Assembly (NCBI RefSeq): GCF_001591105.1
Contig: NZ_BCUD01000014.1
Coordinates: 18,151-82,150 of the forward strand
Direction: 5' to 3'
Length of the DNA: 64,000 nucleotides
Source: Vibrio nereis NBRC 15637
GTDB lineage: Bacteria > Pseudomonadota > Gammaproteobacteria > Enterobacterales > Vibrionaceae
Shown: in pieces, positions 11,681 through 21,994 of the stretch
Numbering within the stretch: position 1 is the stretch's first letter
Layout of the letters: each line of letters begins with the position of its first letter
Notes under the pieces: generated by a model
Seen by the model: the letters and a program-made list of their open reading frames with translations, nothing else
What the model was told of the DNA's origin: nothing
The model's database searches: none
Position numbers and translations under genes: made by a program

Positions 11681-11938
11681 TTAGTGTAGTTGGTCCATTA
11701 GAGCAACTAGGTGGTCTACAGCTTGTTGAGCTTGTGGGCCCTCAGCTGAGATAGAAACTACTGTACCTTTCACTAGACCAAGAGTTTGTAGTTTAAACAG
11801 GCTCTTTGCGCTAGCGCTTTTACCGTTAGAAGTCACAGTGATGTCCGCATCAAATGCTTTTGCTTCTTTAACGAACTGCGCCGCTGGACGAGTGTGAAGA
11901 CCGTTTTCAGCAGTGATTTCTACTTGCTTCTCGTACAT
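11681..11938 (-). CDS. ptsH: Phosphocarrier protein HPr
   Basis: 85-residue HPr that shuttles phosphate from enzyme I to the EIIA domains. The phosphorylation site His15 is in [11 protein letters not shown]; the second signature around [18 protein letters not shown] carries Ser46-type context without a kinase site function in Gram-negatives. Same length as E. coli HPr. First gene of the leftward pts locus; a 300-base gene-free region containing the cysK terminator lies upstream. Confidence 0.98.
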   Translation of the reverse strand: MYEKQVEITAENGLHTRPAAQFVKEAKAFDADITVTSNGKSASAKSLFKLQTLGLVKGTVVSISAEGPQAQQAVDHLVALMDQLH

Positions 11939-12238
11939 GTTATATACCCCAATTGATTTATATTTTAGATAGTTTATTAACCAGAATTAGCTTAACTGCT
12001 AACTTTGTAATCCGCTATCAACTGAACCTAATGTCCGTGTCATAACTGATACTGGTTATCAATTTTTCACATATGACCCCAATCTGTGTTGGATTTCATA
12101 GCGAGATAATTTCTTATTAAGCTTTTTATTTTGAAGCTAGAAATAAAACTGTCCTGATATTACCAAAGGTGAGGTAAGGATCAACAAAAAAGCCCCTACA
12201 CGGGGCTTTTTTAAACGAAAAATTGATTTCGAACCATA
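11939..12238. other. Gene-free stretch upstream of ptsH
   Basis: No coding sequence is supported. It should hold the ptsH promoter (minus strand). A TGTGA half-site followed by GATAAC (around 12054-12072, minus strand) is a weak CRP-like candidate, and I could not pick a convincing -35/-10 pair. The last part contains the cysK terminator. Confidence 0.6.
12186..12212 (-). terminator. cysK intrinsic terminator
   Basis: A GC-rich stem (AAAAAGCCCC, loop TACAC, GGGGCTTTTTT) is followed on the minus strand by a run of Ts. It lies 27 bases after the cysK stop. Confidence 0.9.
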
Positions 12239-13207
12239 TTATTGCTGGTTCTCTTTCTCCGTAAAGATACCTGCAAAGAGTGCGGTACTTAGGTAACGCT
12301 CACCTGAACTTGGTAGAACGGTAACGATTGTTTTTCCTTCAAATTCAGGGAGTTCTGCTAATCGGTTCGCTGCCACAACCGCTGCGCCTGATGAAATACC
12401 AGCTAGGATACCTTCCTCTTCCATTAGGCGACGAGCCATTTCAATTGCTTCTTCAGAAGTTACTGTCTCAACGCGGTCTAGAAGCTCTAAATCCAAGTTT
12501 TCAGGGATAAAGCCTGCGCCAATACCTTGAATTTTGTGTGGCGCTGGTTGAATTTCTTCTCCGGCTAATGCTTGAGTGATCACTGGAGATTCAGCAGGTT
12601 CGACGGCAACAGACACGATGTTCTTGCCTTTCTCGCCTTTAATGTAGCGGCTTGTACCTGTGATAGTACCGCCAGTACCAACACCAGCAACAAACACGTC
12701 TACTTCACCATCTGTTGCATCCCAAACTTCAGGTCCTGTTGTCTTTTCGTGGATCTCTGGGTTTGCTGGGTTGTTGAATTGCTGAAGCAGTAGGTATTTT
12801 TCTGGGTTGCTTGCCACAATTTCTTCTGCTTTAGTAATCGCGCCTTTCATGCCTTTAGCTGCTTCTGTTAATTCTAGGTTTGCACCTAGTGCTTTTAGCA
12901 GCTTACGACGTTCTAAACTCATTGACTCCGGCATAGTCAGAGTCAGTTTGTAACCACGAGCCGCGGCAACAAAAGCAAGCGCGATACCTGTATTACCACT
13001 GGTAGGCTCTACTAGTTCAACACCTGGTTTCAGTTTGCCTTGTTTTTCTGCATCCCAGATCATGTTTGCACCGATACGGCACTTCACGCTAAAGCTCGGG
13101 TTACGCGCTTCGATCTTAGCAAGTACTTTCCCGTTACTTACTTTGTTCAGGCGTACTAGAGGTGTGTTACCGATAGTCAGTGAATTATCTTCGTAGATTT
13201 TGCTCAT
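12239..13207 (-). CDS. cysK: O-acetylserine sulfhydrylase A (cysteine synthase)
   Basis: 322-residue PLP enzyme joining O-acetylserine and sulfide to make cysteine. The PLP lysine is in [12 protein letters not shown] (about residue 42), the substrate loop is [11 protein letters not shown], and the glycine-rich phosphate loop is [15 protein letters not shown] start it at the ATG at 13207 ([13 protein letters not shown]), preceded by AAGGA with about 8 bases of spacing and matching the E. coli N-terminus; the in-frame ATG at 13225 is less likely. cysZ, the sulfate permease, is the next gene upstream, a functional pairing for sulfur assimilation. Confidence 0.97.
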   Translation of the reverse strand: MSKIYEDNSLTIGNTPLVRLNKVSNGKVLAKIEARNPSFSVKCRIGANMIWDAEKQGKLKPGVELVEPTSGNTGIALAFVAAARGYKLTLTMPESMSLERRKLLKALGANLELTEAAKGMKGAITKAEEIVASNPEKYLLLQQFNNPANPEIHEKTTGPEVWDATDGEVDVFVAGVGTGGTITGTSRYIKGEKGKNIVSVAVEPAESPVITQALAGEEIQPAPHKIQGIGAGFIPENLDLELLDRVETVTSEEAIEMARRLMEEEGILAGISSGAAVVAANRLAELPEFEGKTIVTVLPSSGERYLSTALFAGIFTEKENQQ

Positions 13208-13368
13208 GGCGTGATCCTTCATCATATTGATTCGCTTCGAGGGTATTTAACTCTCAAAACTACTTATGTTCTATTAAAATTTGACTGTGTAGAGAGTAGG
13301 ACAGGTGAAAAAACTAGAAAAGGATTAAAAAGTTATATGATATGAACATGTAGTCACGGCTATGAATA

Positions 13369-13399
13369 GAAGGGAGATGAGTGTTTCTATCTCCCCTTC
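13369..13399 (-). terminator. Hairpin downstream of cysZ
   Basis: About 10 base pairs (GAAGGGAGAT with ATCTCCCCTTC, one bulged C) around a 10-base loop. The T-run is weak. Probable 3' end of cysZ. Confidence 0.5.
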
Positions 13400-13418
13400 T
13401 TCAAAAATGCATAGCAGG

Positions 13419-14159
13419 CTATTTATTTTTAAACTCGTTGACCCACATGGCAGTCGCGCCACAGACCGCAACTGGCATTACGATAAGGTTTAGTAACGGG
13501 ATCGTTGTGAAAAAAGCAACCAGAGCGCCAAATCCATAAGCCTTCCCTTGTTTTTGTTTCAAACTGTAACGCATGTCGTTAAAGCTGACTTTGTGGTTGT
13601 CGAACGGGTAGTCACAGTATTGAATGGCCAGCATCCAAGCAGTAAACACAAACCAAAGTACTGGGCCTAGTGTTTGGCCAAGACCAGGAATAAGCAAAAG
13701 AAGAAACAGGCCAATGGCTTTTGGTAATACATAAACCAACTTTCTCCATTCACGAGCAAGAACGCGTGGAACATCTTTGACTACAGCAAGCATGCCGTCT
13801 TCGTTGACTCTTTGCTTGGTTAAATGCTCCTCAACTTTCTCAGCAAGCAAGCCATTGAATGGTGCTGCTATAAAATTGGCGAGTGTGCTGAAGAAATAAG
13901 AGAAGGTTGCCAAAATTGTCAGTACAAGAATTGGCCACAGTATGTAGCTTAACCAAGAAAGAAAATCAGGAAGTTGCCCCATCATCTGGTTTATCCAACT
14001 ATCTAGGTTGGAAAATAGGTAAAACAAAGCCCCCCCAACAAGTAAGATGTTAGTGAGAAGTGGGAATAGAACGAACCGACGAATACCAGGGGTAAGCGCG
14101 AGCTCTAAACCATAAAAAAAGTAGCCGAAGCCAGAACGTTGACGTGTAGTAAAACTCAT
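13419..14159 (-). CDS. cysZ: Sulfate transporter CysZ
   Basis: 246-residue inner-membrane protein of the CysZ (EI24/DUF540) family that imports sulfate for cysteine synthesis. The signature RSGFGYFFYGLELAL opens the protein. Hydrophobic segments lie at about residues 28-50, 70-100, 145-180 and 205-235. The YCDYPFDNHKVSF motif, characteristic of CysZ, is present near residue 182. It lies upstream of cysK on the same strand but each has its own 3' hairpin. It is divergent from zipA, as in E. coli. Confidence 0.95.
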   Translation of the reverse strand: MSFTTRQRSGFGYFFYGLELALTPGIRRFVLFPLLTNILLVGGALFYLFSNLDSWINQMMGQLPDFLSWLSYILWPILVLTILATFSYFFSTLANFIAAPFNGLLAEKVEEHLTKQRVNEDGMLAVVKDVPRVLAREWRKLVYVLPKAIGLFLLLLIPGLGQTLGPVLWFVFTAWMLAIQYCDYPFDNHKVSFNDMRYSLKQKQGKAYGFGALVAFFTTIPLLNLIVMPVAVCGATAMWVNEFKNK

Positions 14160-14368
14160 ATTTTAAAATCATTTAGTGGTTTAAAAACGAACGACAGTTA
14201 TCTTAACAAGAAAAAAGCGTGTTCAAAATCACAACATTCTGGGAACTTCTAACATTAAGTTGTTCTAAAACAGGTGAGAGTTTTGGTAGAGTTACTGTTA
14301 GTTAGGTTTAACCAGATTCAATATCGTGACTTTGTGGGCGCGATTTATCGAATAATTGAGAGTAAAAA

Positions 14369-15253
14369 ATGCAGGAACTGCGATTCGTACTCATAATTGT
14401 CGGAGCACTAGCGATTGCCGCTTTGCTGTTCCACGGTTTATGGACAAGCAAAAAAGAAGGTGCGGCTAAGTTTGGTAACAAGCCTCTGCGCAAACTAGAT
14501 GTTGATAATGAAGATGAGTCAGACGTTTTATCAGAGCGTTCATTTGCTCCTGAAGATGACTTTGAGATTATCCGCAAAGACAAAAATGAGTCAGAATTTT
14601 CAGCTGAGCCTATAATGGCTGACCCTTTAATAGATGGTTACTCAGAACCTCAGCCTGTTGCTAAACCCGAAGCAAAAATTATTGATGAACCAGAGCTCGA
14701 TTTGCCATCAATATCAACCAAATCGTTTGATGATGTTGAAGACAAGGTTGAACCAGTGATTGAAGCGCCCCAAGCTGAAGTAGAAAATATTGAGCTTGAG
14801 GTAGAGAAAAAAGCCGAGCCAAAACCAGAGCCAGAAATGCAGGTCATAGTCATCAATGTGCACTGTGCAGGTGATGAGCCGTTTGTTGGTACTAGACTGT
14901 TTGATAGCATGCAACAAAATGGGCTTCTCTACGGTGAAATGGATATTTTCCACCGTCATGCTGATCTCTCTGGTACTGGGAAGGTGTTATTTAGTGTTGC
15001 CAACATGATGCAACCAGGAACCTTAAAGCACGATGATCCTGCAGAGTTCTCCACAAACGGGATCTCATTCTTTATGACATTGCCTTGTTTTGGCGACCCG
15101 GAGCATAACTTCAAGCTGATGCTGAAAACGGCACAGCAAATAGCGGATGATTTGGGCGGCAACGTACTTGATGATGCGCGTAATTTAATGACGCCAAACC
15201 GCATTGATGCTTATAAGGCGCAAATAAAAGCATTCAAATCCGCTACTGCTTAA
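14369..15253 (+). CDS. zipA: Cell division protein ZipA
   Basis: 294-residue FtsZ membrane anchor. A short periplasmic N-terminus and one transmembrane helix (about residues 5-25, [20 protein letters not shown]) are followed by a long acidic, proline/glutamate-rich linker (about 40-155) and the C-terminal FtsZ-binding domain (about 155-290; [21 protein letters not shown] is its start). The linker is dominated by Glu, Pro and Ala, as in other ZipA proteins. It is followed by a terminator and ligA, the conserved order. Confidence 0.96.
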   Translation: MQELRFVLIIVGALAIAALLFHGLWTSKKEGAAKFGNKPLRKLDVDNEDESDVLSERSFAPEDDFEIIRKDKNESEFSAEPIMADPLIDGYSEPQPVAKPEAKIIDEPELDLPSISTKSFDDVEDKVEPVIEAPQAEVENIELEVEKKAEPKPEPEMQVIVINVHCAGDEPFVGTRLFDSMQQNGLLYGEMDIFHRHADLSGTGKVLFSVANMMQPGTLKHDDPAEFSTNGISFFMTLPCFGDPEHNFKLMLKTAQQIADDLGGNVLDDARNLMTPNRIDAYKAQIKAFKSATA

Positions 15254-15272
15254 ATGTATAAAATGCATTCTT

Positions 15273-15300
15273 AGGGCTCCTTTACGGAGCCTTTTCTTTT
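15273..15300 (+). terminator. zipA terminator
   Basis: A stem GGGCTCC/GGAGCCT (with one G-T pair), loop TTTAC, then TTTTCTTTTTT. Confidence 0.75.
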
Positions 15301-15320
15301 TTGGTAGATACCTATTCTAA

Positions 15321-17435
<2,115 letters not shown>

Positions 17436-17461
17436 ATAAATCTAATTTATTTTGCTGTCAG

Positions 17462-17486
17462 AGCCACCGTTTAGGTGGCTTTTTTT
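17462..17486 (+). terminator. ligA terminator
   Basis: A 7-base-pair stem (AGCCACC with GGTGGCT), loop GTTTA, then a run of eight Ts. Confidence 0.9.
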
Positions 17487-17942
17487 TGTCCAAAAATAAC
17501 TGCCAATATAAAGCATGTTAAACCCACTATTATCGTCAGTGATCGTGTTCAAATAACCATAAAATAAGGTGTTCTCTATCAATTACTGCGAGGCATATCA
17601 ATAGGGGGTTATGGTTTTTATTGTTTAAGGTTTTGTTTTTATTGAGTTTTGTTTCTTTAAACAGAATTTCATTCCGTTTGTTGTCGATCGCGATCACTGA
17701 GTAACAAAAACTTTGTAGCGGCTCATATTTTTTTAGATGAAAACTAAGTTCCTATTGATGTTTTTTGTCGCGAAGTTAGTCTGAAGCCATGGATACACAC
17801 GGTGTATGCAGAAAATAGAAAATCAAAAAATTAGTTAATAATTCGAGATTTTCAAAAATAGGAAATCCTTTCTCCCTTCGGCGGCCAACTTAAGGTGAGA
17901 AAAAGAAAAAACAGCTATATCCAATTTTTTAGGAGTTTTTCC
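17487..17942. other. Long AT-rich leader/regulatory region of the chitoporin gene
   Basis: About 450 bases with no supported gene, ending in an AGGAG ribosome-binding site before the porin ATG. It contains a GATCGCGATC palindrome (17686-17695) annotated separately. The size fits a heavily regulated porin promoter. An in-frame start at 17895 exists but lacks the signal-peptide context. Confidence 0.6.
17683..17698 (+). promoter_or_regulatory. Candidate CRP-type operator upstream of the chitoporin gene
   Basis: GTCGATCGCGATCACT matches the CRP consensus at 10 of 16 positions, with a full right half-site (GATCAC) and a GATC left half forming a perfect 10-base palindrome. Chitin-utilisation genes in Vibrio are catabolite controlled (family knowledge). 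It lies about 250 bases from the start codon; occupancy is not shown. Confidence 0.35.
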
Positions 17943-18950
17943 ATGGACAAAATGTTTAAACGTACCCTTGTGGGTGCTGCAATCGCGACAGTGGCAGCAG
18001 CAGGTTCTGCAAATGCGGCCGTACAATTAGCCGGCGAGAATTTTGAAATTTACGGTACAGCAGCGCTGTATAATATGACAAGTATGCCGGAGCCTAGCGG
18101 TGCAGAGACTACCAACACGGTTGGCGTTGAATCGAAGATTGGTTTTAAAGGTAAACACGTATTTGAAGATTTTGGCCCCAACCTAATCTGGCAAATTGAA
18201 TCTGGTTGGGCTTCTCACGAAGGACAAGCTGGTGGCAGCCATGACAAAGGTATTCTAGGTGGCCGTGATACGTTTATTGGTTTAGATTTCGATGATGTCG
18301 GTTCGATCAAAATTGGTCGTCAGCTAGTGGCAGCGTATAACTACGTGGATTGGCCACACAGTAATCCAGGTCTAGGTAACGTTTTCGATTGGAATAATGA
18401 CCTTGGTCAAGGCTTCCAAGACCGTGCTGATAACGTCATCCGTTTTGATTCTGCAACATGGAACGGCTTTAACTTCCAAGCGTCTCTATCTGGTATGGAA
18501 GATTCAACGTCAGACGTTGTTACGTCTGTAGCGGCATCTTACTCTCAAGATATGTTCAGTGTTCACGCAGGCTTATATGACCGTAGTGAAGCTGCAGACA
18601 AATCGTTTAAAGAGCATTCTTATGGCATCTTTGGTGGTAGTTTATACCTAGATAAACTAACACTGACGGCAGCTTATAAAATGATGGAGCATGATGGTAA
18701 AGATCAAAATGCATTGTCAGCAACGGCTCAGTATATGTTTACCGATAAGTTCCTGATGAAAGTCGGTTACGCCGCAACCGATGAAGTTGATGGTACAACG
18801 AATACGGATGATCAAGCGCTAACCGGTCGTTTAGGTTACCTGTTGCCGAGTACTTATTTGTACCTAGATGTTCGTAACTACGACATGAATGGTTCAACTG
18901 AAGATAAGGATTCAACTAACCTTCTGCTTGGTGCTGAGTACTACTTCTAA
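17943..18950 (+). CDS. chiP: Outer-membrane porin, probably chitoporin ChiP
   Basis: 335-residue Gram-negative general-type porin. A signal peptide of about 25 residues ends in AAGSANA, and the protein closes with a terminal aromatic (LLLGAEYYF), the outer-membrane insertion signal. The loop-3 region shows the usual GGRDTFIGLDFDDVGSIKIGRQ. The chitoporin call rests on position: it follows ligA and precedes a UPF0319 gene, where I recall the chitoporin in V. cholerae and V. parahaemolyticus. ChiP takes chitooligosaccharides across the outer membrane. Start chosen at ATG 17943, with AGGAG about 8 bases before it. A 5' hairpin terminator separates it from the next gene. Confidence 0.85.
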   Translation: MDKMFKRTLVGAAIATVAAAGSANAAVQLAGENFEIYGTAALYNMTSMPEPSGAETTNTVGVESKIGFKGKHVFEDFGPNLIWQIESGWASHEGQAGGSHDKGILGGRDTFIGLDFDDVGSIKIGRQLVAAYNYVDWPHSNPGLGNVFDWNNDLGQGFQDRADNVIRFDSATWNGFNFQASLSGMEDSTSDVVTSVAASYSQDMFSVHAGLYDRSEAADKSFKEHSYGIFGGSLYLDKLTLTAAYKMMEHDGKDQNALSATAQYMFTDKFLMKVGYAATDEVDGTTNTDDQALTGRLGYLLPSTYLYLDVRNYDMNGSTEDKDSTNLLLGAEYYF

Positions 18951-18979
18951 TCAAGCTTTAGCTATTTCACTGACTTTTC

Positions 18980-19008
18980 GCGAGTGCCGGGTAGGCACTC
19001 GCATTTTT
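18980..19008 (+). terminator. Terminator/attenuator between chiP and the UPF0319 gene
   Basis: A 9-base-pair perfect stem (GCGAGTGCC with GGCACTCGC), loop GGGTA, then ATTTTTAT. It lies only about 20 bases before the next start codon, so read-through past it would give low-level co-expression. Confidence 0.8.
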
Positions 19009-19027
19009 ATCTCTAGAGGACTAAATA

Positions 19028-19723
19028 ATGAAATTATTAAGAAGTACGATTTTTGCAGCGGGTATGATGGCGTCATTTAGTTCTTTTGCAGCTGTTGACG
19101 TGGATTTTGATGTTGCGATTGAGCCTTTACTTATTAATGGGGAAGAAGTGAGTTCTTTCGCTACCCAAATGACTAAAGCGGAATTAGATGACGGACCAAA
19201 TCAAATGGTCGTTCGAGTATCAAAGTTAATCCGTAAAAACGGTGTATACACTAAATTTAAATCAGAACCTTTGGTCGTAACGTTTGATGCCGCCAACGTC
19301 GGTATTTACCTGGAGCCAGGCAAGAAGTTTTCGTCTGCCGAGCAGGTTGGAGACTTTCAAACAAATCCAACGCTAAAAATTACTCAAGCAGATGGGCGAC
19401 TATTGGATACACATATTCAGACATTACCGAGAGGCAAAGGGCTGGTTAGAGACTTTGGAGAAGAGTTGGCGGCTTACAATATGGCCAATGACTATACATT
19501 TACTTATTCAGGTAACCTGAATAGTGTAGGTGATACCGTTGTTGAAACCTCATCAAAAGATGCTAATTTACCAAAAAGTGATACCAAAGTAGCATCAGAA
19601 CAGAGTGGAAACGTACAAGTATCTCTCAGAGAAACGGTAAAAGTAGAGGCTTTAAAAGGGCAGTTTAAAAGCTTAACACCTACTCAGAAGAAAGAGTTTC
19701 TTTCTTGGGCGATCATGCAATAA
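19028..19723 (+). CDS. UPF0319 / DUF2057 exported protein (YccT-like)
   Basis: 231-residue periplasmic protein. A cleavable signal peptide (MKLLRSTIFAAGMMASFSSFA) is followed by the DUF2057 domain (about 25-150) with the conserved ...INGEEV... and KSEPLVVTFDA contexts. The E. coli relative YccT (CsgI) restrains curli assembly; no role is established in Vibrio. A good AGAGGA ribosome-binding site precedes the ATG. It sits directly behind the chitoporin gene with only a hairpin between them, so a role at the outer membrane or periplasm with that porin is possible but unproven. Confidence 0.85.
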   Translation: MKLLRSTIFAAGMMASFSSFAAVDVDFDVAIEPLLINGEEVSSFATQMTKAELDDGPNQMVVRVSKLIRKNGVYTKFKSEPLVVTFDAANVGIYLEPGKKFSSAEQVGDFQTNPTLKITQADGRLLDTHIQTLPRGKGLVRDFGEELAAYNMANDYTFTYSGNLNSVGDTVVETSSKDANLPKSDTKVASEQSGNVQVSLRETVKVEALKGQFKSLTPTQKKEFLSWAIMQ

Positions 19724-19746
19724 CTATTAATCCTACTAAAAAGTAG

Positions 19747-19779
19747 AAAGCCAGTGACGGAAAAATCACTGGCTTTTTT
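19747..19779 (+). terminator. Terminator after the UPF0319 gene
   Basis: An 11-base-pair stem (AAAGCCAGTGA with TCACTGGCTTT), loop CGGAAAAA, then Ts. It sits between convergent genes and may serve both. Confidence 0.88.
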
Positions 19780-19780
19780 C

Positions 19781-19960
19781 TTACGACTTACCGCCTTGGA
19801 GGCGACACATTTCAACTGGGATGTATTTTTGCTCACCATTTGGCATTTCACATTGAACCAAAGGCCCTAGTTGAGTACTTCCTGTTGAGTTCATAGTGTT
19901 TGCATTCGCTCCAAACACTGCCACGCCAAAACCTACTAGCAATACAATTAAACTTTTCAT
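19781..19960 (-). CDS. Very small exported protein of unknown function
   Basis: 59 residues. An N-terminal signal peptide (MKSLIVLLVGFGVAVFGANA) leaves a mature part of about 39 residues with two cysteines, VQCEMPNGEQKYIPVEMC, that could form one disulfide. Start chosen at ATG 19960, which has GGAGAG about 5 bases upstream; an upstream in-frame ATG (19984) has none. A sigma-70-type promoter and a 5'-leader hairpin lie upstream. I do not recognise a characterised family. Real expression is supported by the combination of ribosome-binding site, signal peptide and terminator. Confidence 0.7.
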   Translation of the reverse strand: MKSLIVLLVGFGVAVFGANANTMNSTGSTQLGPLVQCEMPNGEQKYIPVEMCRLQGGKS

Positions 19961-20005
19961 GTAAACTCTCCAAACCAAACGCAATACGTGCTTTGACCTG
20001 CAATA

Positions 20006-20023
20006 GAGTGAAGCTTTTCACTC
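20006..20023 (-). repeat. Leader hairpin of the small exported protein
   Basis: A 7-base-pair perfect stem (GAGTGAA with TTCACTC) with a 4-base loop lies just inside the predicted transcript, about 10 bases downstream of the candidate -10 element. It could protect the 5' end of the mRNA. Confidence 0.5.
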
Positions 20024-20032
20024 ATACTGGTT

Positions 20033-20060
20033 AGTATAGAAATGAAGGTTGATACATCAA
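20033..20060 (-). promoter_or_regulatory. Sigma-70-type promoter of the small exported protein
   Basis: On the minus strand, TTGATG (-35) and TATACT (-10) are separated by 16 bases. Predicted transcription begins near 20026, giving a leader of about 65 bases to the ATG at 19960. Confidence 0.55.
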
Positions 20061-20427
20061 GTAAATGGCTGAAATTATTAGCTTTATTTTTAAAAATAAG
20101 TAAGTGTGGCTAGTTGGTGGTTTTTGTTTAAGTATTGTTTTTGAAAGGGAAATAGAGTTATTTTCTTTGAGCAGGCTCTAAACTTTTTAAGGAAAATATT
20201 AGCGCTAGTTAAATTCAACCGGAAAATAGGCTAATGGATAAGTTTGTCGCTGTTTCACTTTATTTTATTAAAATTAAATTAGATAGTTATGTTTATTTTT
20301 AACTATTATAAATGGCTAAAAACATATCTTTTTATGTGGCTTTTGGGTGTGAAGCGATCTTACGCAGTTGTTTTTTATTATTGGTAATGTGTTTTGTGGA
20401 AGTGCATTTAAGAATGAGAGCTTAAAA
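20061..20427. other. AT-rich gene-free region
   Basis: About 370 bases of strongly AT-rich sequence upstream of the small exported protein. I find no reading frame, tRNA, repeat or convincing RNA structure. Such AT content could bind H-NS-like proteins (inference). Confidence 0.5.
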
Positions 20428-20460
20428 CGGGGGCTCCTTAAGAGAATATGAGGAGCCCGT
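20428..20460 (-). terminator. Terminator of the qmcA-nfeD operon
   Basis: A stem built from CGGGCTCCT and AGGAGCCCCCG around an 11-13-base loop is followed on the minus strand by GTTTTAAG. It lies 11 bases after the NfeD-like stop codon. Confidence 0.7.
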
Positions 20461-20470
20461 CCAGAAGGAG

Positions 20471-20923
20471 TTATTTTTTTGCTTCTATCGTTAAGATAAT
20501 GCCATCAACAGCGATTACTTCTACTAGAGTACCAGCTGTCAAAAGTGTCTCCGATTTAGCGGTCCAAGTTGTATCACCGACTTTTACTCTGCCTTTTCCA
20601 GCAGGAAAATCCTCATCAAGTTTTATCACTTGCCCCACAAGCTGCTTTTGTTTTTGATTTAAATCTCTCTGGTCATCGCTTTGTTTATCGTGCGTTAACT
20701 GACGTCGCCACCATAACCATGTGGTGATGAGAGAAAAAGAACCAAACGATGTCCATTGTAACTGCCAGCTTAAAGGGACTACAGCCAATAAAATACCGAC
20801 TAAAAGAGCAGATAACCCTAACCAAAGTAGGTAGCCAGCCGCGCCAAGTAGTTCTGCTGCTAACAGAAGTAAACCCAGCGCAAGCCAGTGCCAATAATTT
20901 ATCGAATCTAATAACTCAACCAA
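20471..20923 (-). CDS. NfeD-like membrane protein (YbbJ type)
   Basis: 150 residues. Two or three hydrophobic segments (about 12-70, WLALGLLLLAAELLGAAGYLLW and following) lead to a C-terminal OB-fold (about 90-148, GQVIKLDEDFPAGKGRVKVGD...). NfeD proteins pair with SPFH/stomatin proteins, here qmcA immediately upstream with an 8-base gap. The start is a TTG at 20923: AGGCACACAC precedes it and there is no suitable ATG. Likely role is support of the QmcA membrane microdomain complex; this is from family knowledge. Confidence 0.88.
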   Translation of the reverse strand: MVELLDSINYWHWLALGLLLLAAELLGAAGYLLWLGLSALLVGILLAVVPLSWQLQWTSFGSFSLITTWLWWRRQLTHDKQSDDQRDLNQKQKQLVGQVIKLDEDFPAGKGRVKVGDTTWTAKSETLLTAGTLVEVIAVDGIILTIEAKK

Positions 20924-20931
20924 GTGTGTGC

Positions 20932-21855
20932 CTATTTTTTCTCATCAGTTTGATGTTTAAACATTTCCGCAATACCTGCCACCGAGCCCATCAAACCAGA
21001 TGCTTCTAGTGGTAGCATGATGATTTTACCATTTTCTGCCTGTCCGATAGTTTTTAGCGCGTCGGTGTAGCCTTGCGCGATAAAGTAATTGACTGCTTGC
21101 ATATCACCTTGTGAAATTGCTTCAGAAACCATTGTTGTCGCTTTGGCCTCAGCTTCTGCCGCGCGTTCGCGGGCCTCAGCTTGTAAAATAGCGGCCTGCT
21201 TGTCACCTTCTGCTTTTAAAATTTCCGATTGTTTTTGCCCTTCGGCACGAAGAATTTCGGCTTGACGAATCCCTTCTGCTTCAAGAATTTCAGCACGCTT
21301 ATTACGCTCTGCCTTCATTTGAGCGTTCATAGCCGCGGTCAGATCTGTCGGTGGCTGTACATCTTTGATCTCGATACGGGTAATTTTGACGCCCCAAGGG
21401 TTTGTTGCTTCATCGACAATAGTAAGCAGCTTGGTGTTGATCATATCGCGTTGACTGAGCATCTCGTCAAGCTCCATGGAACCGAGAACCGTACGGATGT
21501 TGGTTAAGGTTAAGTTTCGGATCGCATGCTCAAGTTGGTTCACTTCATACGCGGCTTTTGGCGCATCAATAGCCTGTACAAAACAAACGGCATCAATGGT
21601 AACGTTCGCGTTATCTTTAGAGATCACTTCTTGCGCTGGAATATCAAGCACACGTTCCATCATGTTGACTTTATGACCGATCCCATCGACAAATGGAATA
21701 ATAAAGTTTAGCCCAGGTTTTAACGTATGTGTGTAACGTCCAAAGCGTTCTACCGTCCAGTGGCTACCCTGAGGGACGGTTTTAACACCAGCGAAGATAA
21801 AGGCGATAGCGACAATAAGAAAGCCGCCAATTGTGATAAGTGACTCAACAACCAT
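20932..21855 (-). CDS. qmcA: SPFH/stomatin-family membrane protein QmcA
   Basis: 307 residues. An N-terminal membrane anchor (about 5-25) is followed by the SPFH/PHB domain (about 25-200; [22 protein letters not shown]) and a long Ala/Glu-rich coiled coil with ILEAEG/ILRAEG/ILKAEG repeats (about 200-265). It ends in a conserved tail ([20 protein letters not shown]). QmcA-type proteins oligomerise into membrane cages and copurify with FtsH/HflKC. It forms an operon with the NfeD-like gene, the same pair as ybbK-ybbJ in E. coli. Confidence 0.93.
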   Translation of the reverse strand: MVVESLITIGGFLIVAIAFIFAGVKTVPQGSHWTVERFGRYTHTLKPGLNFIIPFVDGIGHKVNMMERVLDIPAQEVISKDNANVTIDAVCFVQAIDAPKAAYEVNQLEHAIRNLTLTNIRTVLGSMELDEMLSQRDMINTKLLTIVDEATNPWGVKITRIEIKDVQPPTDLTAAMNAQMKAERNKRAEILEAEGIRQAEILRAEGQKQSEILKAEGDKQAAILQAEARERAAEAEAKATTMVSEAISQGDMQAVNYFIAQGYTDALKTIGQAENGKIIMLPLEASGLMGSVAGIAEMFKHQTDEKK

Positions 21856-21954
21856 ATTTCATTTCCTTGATTAATTAAATATGTCGATTGTTGCGTAATT
21901 AAACACTGCGGACAAAGAAATAAATGAGAAGTGCAGCGAAGTTTAGGAAAATAA

Positions 21955-21976
21955 AAAGCCGGCAAAACCGGCTTTG
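21955..21976 (-). terminator. cnoX terminator
   Basis: An 8-base-pair stem (AAAGCCGG with CCGGCTTT) with loop CAAAA; on the minus strand it is followed by TTATTTTCC. It lies 19 bases after the cnoX stop. Confidence 0.82.
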
Positions 21977-21994
21977 TGAATGCTAGGTAGGAAA

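Noticed and set aside
12054..12072. CRP site upstream of ptsH
   Set aside because: Only one half-site matches well (TGTGA); the partner half is poor, so not annotated as a feature.
20061..20427. Possible small RNA gene in the AT-rich gap
   Set aside because: I could not find a promoter plus terminator pair enclosing an independent transcript; the only terminator belongs to the NfeD-like gene.
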